This document shows positions 4,187 to 7,710 of a DNA stretch of 7,710 nt, piece after piece. This DNA comes from Thermoproteota archaeon. Lineage in GTDB: Archaea > Thermoproteota > Thermoprotei_A > Sulfolobales > Desulfurococcaceae. The notes under the pieces are model-generated. The model worked only from the letters and a program-made list of their open reading frames with translations. It was not told the DNA's origin and ran no database searches. The DNA lies in contig JAADCY010000192.1 of assembly GCA_013154205.1 (NCBI GenBank), positions 1 through 7,710 of the forward strand. The letters run 5' to 3'. A program made the position numbers and the translations under genes. The first letter of the stretch is position 1, and every line of letters begins with the position of its first letter.

Positions 4187-6823
4187 TTGCCGATAAAATT
4201 CGCTAAGAAAAAATACAGTGATAAATACATCTATAGTTTGCTGAGACCATATGTGAGGAAATGGTTTAAGACGAGATTCGAGACATTCACTCCTCCACAG
4301 CGTATGGCAATACCTCTTATCAAGCGCCGGATAAATACATTGATCTCGTCACCCACTGGTACAGGGAAGACACTTGCAGTATTCCTTGGAATAATCGATG
4401 ACCTATACAGGTACTATGAAGAACACGGCGAGATGCCGGAAGGAATAAAAGTAGTTTATGTAAGCCCCCTACGCGCTCTAAACAATGACATGTACAGGAA
4501 CCTGCTCCGCCCAATCATCGAGATACGTGAAATAGCCGAGAAAATGGGCTTGGATCTACCTGAGATCAAAGTTGCTGTAAGAACAAGCGATACAAGCCCG
4601 AGCGAGAAGCAGAAAATGGTTAGAAACCCACCACACATACTCATAACTACACCGGAGAGTCTCGCCATAGCACTAAACGCTCCTAAATTCAGGGAGAGAC
4701 TTAGAACTACCGAGGTAATTATTATCGATGAAATACACGAGCTAGCGGGCAGTAAGAGGGGAAGCCATCTCAGCCTCAGCATCGAGAGGCTCGAGAACCT
4801 CGTTGGAAAGCCTCTGACCAGGATAGGGCTAAGCGCTACAATAGCTCCTCTAGAAGAAGTAGCTAAATTCCTCGTCGGCTATAATGATGATGGTAGCCCA
4901 AGGGATTGCATAATCGTTGATGCGAGGTTCGCTAAACCCATAGACATTAGAGTATTGTCGCCGTTGAAGGACCTAGTACATGCTTCAGCAGAGGAGATCC
5001 AGGAGAAAATATACAGAACACTTATTAATTTGATCAAGCGACACAAGACAACTCTTATCTTCACAAACACCCGTAGCGCAACCGAGAGAGTAGTATATAA
5101 ACTCAGGAAGATCATGGAGAAAGAAAAGATAATCGATGTAGACAAGATCGAAGCCCATCATAGTAGTCTTAGCAGAGAAGTTAGGCTTGAGATAGAGGAG
5201 AAGCTTAAACGCGGAGAACTAAGAGTTATTGTGAGCTCTACAAGCCTGGAGCTAGGAATTGATATTGGATACATAGACCTGGTCGTACTCCTAAGTAGCC
5301 CTAAGAGCGTCTCACGTTTACTCCAAAGGATAGGAAGGGCTGGACACCATATACGGGAAGTGAGTAAGGGAAGGATAATAGTTGTCGACAGGGATGACCT
5401 GGTCGAGTGCACCGTGTTGGCTAAGGCTGCGTATGAGCATAAGATAGACCGTGTAAGGATTCCACGTAATCCACTAGATGTTCTAGCACAGCATATTGTA
5501 GGCTTATCCCTTGAGAAGAAATGGCGAGTTGATGAGGCATATAGACTGATCAAGAGGAGCTACACATTCCACAACCTATCATGGGAAGACTATATGAGTG
5601 TACTGAGATATCTTAGCGGAAGGTACGGAGACTATTTCGAGCATGCCAAGATCTACTCGAAGATATGGTTTGATGAGGAAGAAGGGGTTTTCGGCCGGAA
5701 AAGAACGGCGCGAATGATCTATTATCAAAACATAGGAACTATTCCCGATGAGAGCAAAGCACACGTATTCACAACTGATGGGAAATACGTTGGTACTCTC
5801 GAGGAAGCTTTCGTCGAATACCTCGTGCCTGGAGACCTCTTCGTGCTAGGCGGACGCGTCTACGAGTACCTTGGAAGCCACGGGTTCAGAGTGATAGTGA
5901 AGCCCGCTGACGGTGCTCGCCCCACGGTTCCTAGCTGGTTTAGCGAGATGCTACCACTAGCCTATGATTCAGCCCTTGAGGTTGGGAAATTCAGACGTAT
6001 CGTAGCGTCAAAGATACAGTCTGAGCCTAGAGAAAGAGTTGTTGAATGGCTCAGGAAAAACTATAAGCTACAGAAGAGAGCTGCCGAGAATATCTACGAG
6101 TATATCAGGGAGCAGCTCCTCTTCACTGGTGGTCTGATACCTAGTGACAAGCTGGTAATGATAGAGATATATGACGAGCCCAGGGAGAGAAACATTATTG
6201 TTCATAGTTTGTTTGGTAGAAGAGTTAATGCAGCGTTATCTAGGGCTTACGCTTATTTCGTCGGTAAAACCCTCGGGGTCAACGTTAAGATTACCGTTAC
6301 CGATAATGGCTTCATGCTAACGATAAAAGGGCATCCCAATGGAGACTGGGAAGCAATATTCAGGATGATTACACCGGAGAACATAGAGGATGTACTGAAG
6401 AAGGTTTTGCGTAGAACAGAAATGCTCAAGAGAAGGTTTAGGCACTGCGCCGTAAGATCCTTCATGATCCTTAGAAGATATAAGGGATACGAAAAAAGTG
6501 TTCACAAATTACAGATTAACGCTGAAGAACTCCTTCGAGCTATTGAAGACATACCTAATTTCCCTGTGTTGAAAGAAACCTATCGTGAAATACTTGAGGA
6601 CTACATGCATATCGATGCCGCCAAAGAAGTTCTCGAAAGGATAAGAACAGGTGATATATCTATAGAAGTATTCGGCCCGACAAACGTGCCGAGCCCGTTT
6701 GCACACAACATTATTGCTCATGGCTATAGTGATGTTGTCCTTATGGAGGATATGAGGAAATTAATTATGAGGTTACATGACAAGGTATTAGAAATACTTC
6801 GCATGAGAGGCGTATCCGTATAA
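4187..6823 (+). CDS. lhr: Archaeal Lhr-type superfamily 2 DNA/RNA helicase
   Basis: This large ATP-dependent helicase has, numbered from TTG 4187 (878 residues), PTGTGKT (56-62, motif I), VSPLRAL (motif Ia), TTPESL (motif Ic), the DEIH box (181-184, motif II), SAT (216-218, motif III) and QRIGRAGH (380-387, motif VI). The Q-motif-like FTPPQRMAIP lies near residues 34-43. The remaining 450 residues match the Lhr-core layout: winged helix, then a beta/alpha Lhr-specific domain, ending in the typical SPFAHNIIAHGYSDVVLMED segment. Length is close to crenarchaeal Lhr proteins of about 875 residues. I see no C-terminal four-cysteine motif, which tentatively favours the aLhr2 rather than the aLhr1 group. 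Family members unwind or anneal branched DNA and DNA-RNA hybrids, with proposed roles in repair. The start is chosen from the GGGGTGA site at 4173-4179; ATG 4082 would give 913 residues and overlap the glycosyltransferase by 28 bp. All motifs are intact. Confidence 0.93.
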   Translation: MPIKFAKKKYSDKYIYSLLRPYVRKWFKTRFETFTPPQRMAIPLIKRRINTLISSPTGTGKTLAVFLGIIDDLYRYYEEHGEMPEGIKVVYVSPLRALNNDMYRNLLRPIIEIREIAEKMGLDLPEIKVAVRTSDTSPSEKQKMVRNPPHILITTPESLAIALNAPKFRERLRTTEVIIIDEIHELAGSKRGSHLSLSIERLENLVGKPLTRIGLSATIAPLEEVAKFLVGYNDDGSPRDCIIVDARFAKPIDIRVLSPLKDLVHASAEEIQEKIYRTLINLIKRHKTTLIFTNTRSATERVVYKLRKIMEKEKIIDVDKIEAHHSSLSREVRLEIEEKLKRGELRVIVSSTSLELGIDIGYIDLVVLLSSPKSVSRLLQRIGRAGHHIREVSKGRIIVVDRDDLVECTVLAKAAYEHKIDRVRIPRNPLDVLAQHIVGLSLEKKWRVDEAYRLIKRSYTFHNLSWEDYMSVLRYLSGRYGDYFEHAKIYSKIWFDEEEGVFGRKRTARMIYYQNIGTIPDESKAHVFTTDGKYVGTLEEAFVEYLVPGDLFVLGGRVYEYLGSHGFRVIVKPADGARPTVPSWFSEMLPLAYDSALEVGKFRRIVASKIQSEPRERVVEWLRKNYKLQKRAAENIYEYIREQLLFTGGLIPSDKLVMIEIYDEPRERNIIVHSLFGRRVNAALSRAYAYFVGKTLGVNVKITVTDNGFMLTIKGHPNGDWEAIFRMITPENIEDVLKKVLRRTEMLKRRFRHCAVRSFMILRRYKGYEKSVHKLQINAEELLRAIEDIPNFPVLKETYREILEDYMHIDAAKEVLERIRTGDISIEVFGPTNVPSPFAHNIIAHGYSDVVLMEDMRKLIMRLHDKVLEILRMRGVSV

Positions 6824-6846
6824 AATTATGGTTCTTGATTCTGGAC

Positions 6847-7602
6847 TTATTCGTTGTGTTCATTGTTTTTCTCTTTCTTTTCATCCCTGTTGATCAATAG
6901 GACTTTTTCGAGCACTTTATCGGGAACCATGAATACTTCTTTAGCTATAGCCTCAATGTAGTCGTCCCGCGGAGCTATACGTGGGAACCCAAGCCTTAGC
7001 CCTATTGCTTTTTTCGATGCTTCTTTGAATCCTTTGTTTCTGATTTCTCCTCTAGATATCATTTCGGCTACTTTGAACGCTATGTAGAATCTTACGAAGT
7101 TTCTTACAGTTCTTTCTTCTTCAGGGATTGCCTCAGCTGTTTTCTTCAGTATTTCTGCGAATTCATCTTCTGTTATGAAGCCGAATAATAATTTCGTGAA
7201 CGCTACCCTAAGCATACGTGCAACAGTATTACTGTCGATCTGGCCCTGCGATGAAGCCTCTATAAGGTTTTTACGGGCTTCTTCATAGTTGTTCTCGAGA
7301 ATATTCTTTATTGCTTCCTCGTATTTCTCTTCGGTTCTGAACAAATTGTCGAATAACGATGGATATTCATCGTCGAGTGCTAACCCGTATTTTGCTATAA
7401 CATAGAGGCTCGCTATCTCTTTATCGTATAGATCTGGTGGTGTTGCTTTACCCTTAATAGGTACAATGCCGTGCTTCTCGTATGTTTCCTTGATGAGTTC
7501 GCGTAGTTCTTCCCTAGACGTGACGTTTCCCTTCCTGATTATCTCGCCTAGGAGATCGACTATTATCTGGATCCTTTTTCTATAGGGGTTTTTATCGGGC
7601 AA
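6847..7602 (-). CDS. Conserved crenarchaeal protein resembling DUF2192
   Basis: This 251-residue soluble protein is predicted to be almost entirely alpha-helical and rich in Lys and Glu. The N-terminal RKRIQIIVDLLGEIIRKG segment, the central repeat-like helices (about residues 75-140) and the GLRLGFPRIAPRDDYIEAIA stretch near residue 215 recall the uncharacterised archaeal family DUF2192; the family name is from memory. No catalytic motif, cysteine cluster or membrane segment is visible, and the C-terminal 15 residues are a charged, probably disordered tail. The start is TTG 7600-7602, with GAGGCTGA (7609-7616) six bases upstream. It overlaps the end of the preceding minus-strand gene by 11 bp, implying an operon with translational coupling. 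It converges on the helicase gene with only 23 bases between stop codons. The real gene is near certain; the function is unknown. Confidence 0.85.
   Translation of the reverse strand: MPDKNPYRKRIQIIVDLLGEIIRKGNVTSREELRELIKETYEKHGIVPIKGKATPPDLYDKEIASLYVIAKYGLALDDEYPSLFDNLFRTEEKYEEAIKNILENNYEEARKNLIEASSQGQIDSNTVARMLRVAFTKLLFGFITEDEFAEILKKTAEAIPEEERTVRNFVRFYIAFKVAEMISRGEIRNKGFKEASKKAIGLRLGFPRIAPRDDYIEAIAKEVFMVPDKVLEKVLLINRDEKKEKNNEHNE
6862..6881 (+). terminator. T-rich tract after the helicase gene, possible terminator
   Basis: About 40 bases past the helicase stop codon the plus strand becomes strongly T-rich (ATTGTTTTTCTCTTTCTTTT). Archaeal RNA polymerase terminates at such tracts without needing a hairpin. 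It lies inside the 3' end of the convergent DUF2192-like gene, where the same bases encode Lys/Glu-rich residues, so coding bias is an alternative explanation. Confidence 0.35.
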
Positions 7603-7710
7603 ATCTTTTCAGCCTCTTTTGTTTTTCTATTTCTCTCGTAAACAAGCGTCTGATCGCTATTTCCTGGCCTTTTAGACCCGTATAAACCCTTACTTTTTCA
7701 CTATATTTAT
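7592..7710 (-). CDS. 3' end of an unidentified basic protein (partial, runs off the window)
   Basis: On the minus strand a reading frame is open from the window edge to TAA at 7592-7594, giving 38 residues plus stop. The visible C-terminus has about half charged residues, mostly basic, with the segment GLKGQEIAIRRLFTREIEKQ followed by KRLKRFAR, a helical nucleic-acid-binding type of tail. It overlaps the start of the DUF2192-like gene by 11 bp, as in tightly packed archaeal operons, and the downstream gene's ribosome binding site lies within it. Its start and family cannot be seen. A chance open frame this short is possible, but the overlap geometry and composition favour a real gene. Confidence 0.55.
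   Translation of the reverse strand, partial: KYSEKVRVYTGLKGQEIAIRRLFTREIEKQKRLKRFAR

Noticed and set aside
4456..4782. Minus-strand frames of 60-131 residues within 4320-6721
   Set aside because: They are antisense shadows of the helicase, Ser/Leu-rich as expected from the complement of its codons, and lack ribosome binding sites.

Overview
The window looks like chromosomal DNA of a hyperthermophilic Crenarchaeon, most likely of the Desulfurococcales type. The basis is a canonical 12-nt-guide box C/D sRNA, GTG and TTG starts behind GGTG-type ribosome binding sites, TATA-like promoters with very short leaders, an archaeal Lhr-type helicase, and a protein resembling the archaeal DUF2192 family. 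The genus is inference. No transposase, integrase, phage gene, tRNA, rRNA or CRISPR array is seen.

Layout, left to right. Positions 1-287 hold no convincing gene. They contain a long two-part inverted repeat (arms 26-75 and 277-306) and a very GC-rich nested hairpin (227-270). The right arm runs into the 3' end of a minus-strand PfkB-family sugar/nucleoside kinase gene (288-1127). That gene is preceded by a small CxxC/HxxxxH putative zinc-finger gene (1139-1429), whose stop codon touches the kinase's ribosome binding site, so the two are probably translationally coupled. Positions 1430-1695 hold no protein gene but contain a cluster of hairpins (1508-1583), a short palindrome (1615-1630) and, on the plus strand, a well-formed box C/D guide sRNA (1635-1694). 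Minus-strand genes follow for a 74-residue unknown protein (1696-1920) and a UPF0173/UlaG-like metallo-beta-lactamase-fold hydrolase (1944-2591). A 66-bp divergent promoter region separates the hydrolase from a plus-strand membrane GT2 glycosyltransferase of the processive type (2658-4109). Next is an Lhr-type superfamily 2 helicase, best started at TTG 4187. A convergent minus-strand pair closes the window: a DUF2192-like protein (6847-7602), overlapped by the 3' end of a basic protein that continues beyond the edge (7592-7710).

The protein genes look like ordinary housekeeping or conserved crenarchaeal genes, with no obvious shared pathway. The most noteworthy content is non-coding: the C/D sRNA, whose D guide matches a conserved stretch near the 3' end of 23S rRNA, and the inverted-repeat region that seems to supply the last codons of the kinase.
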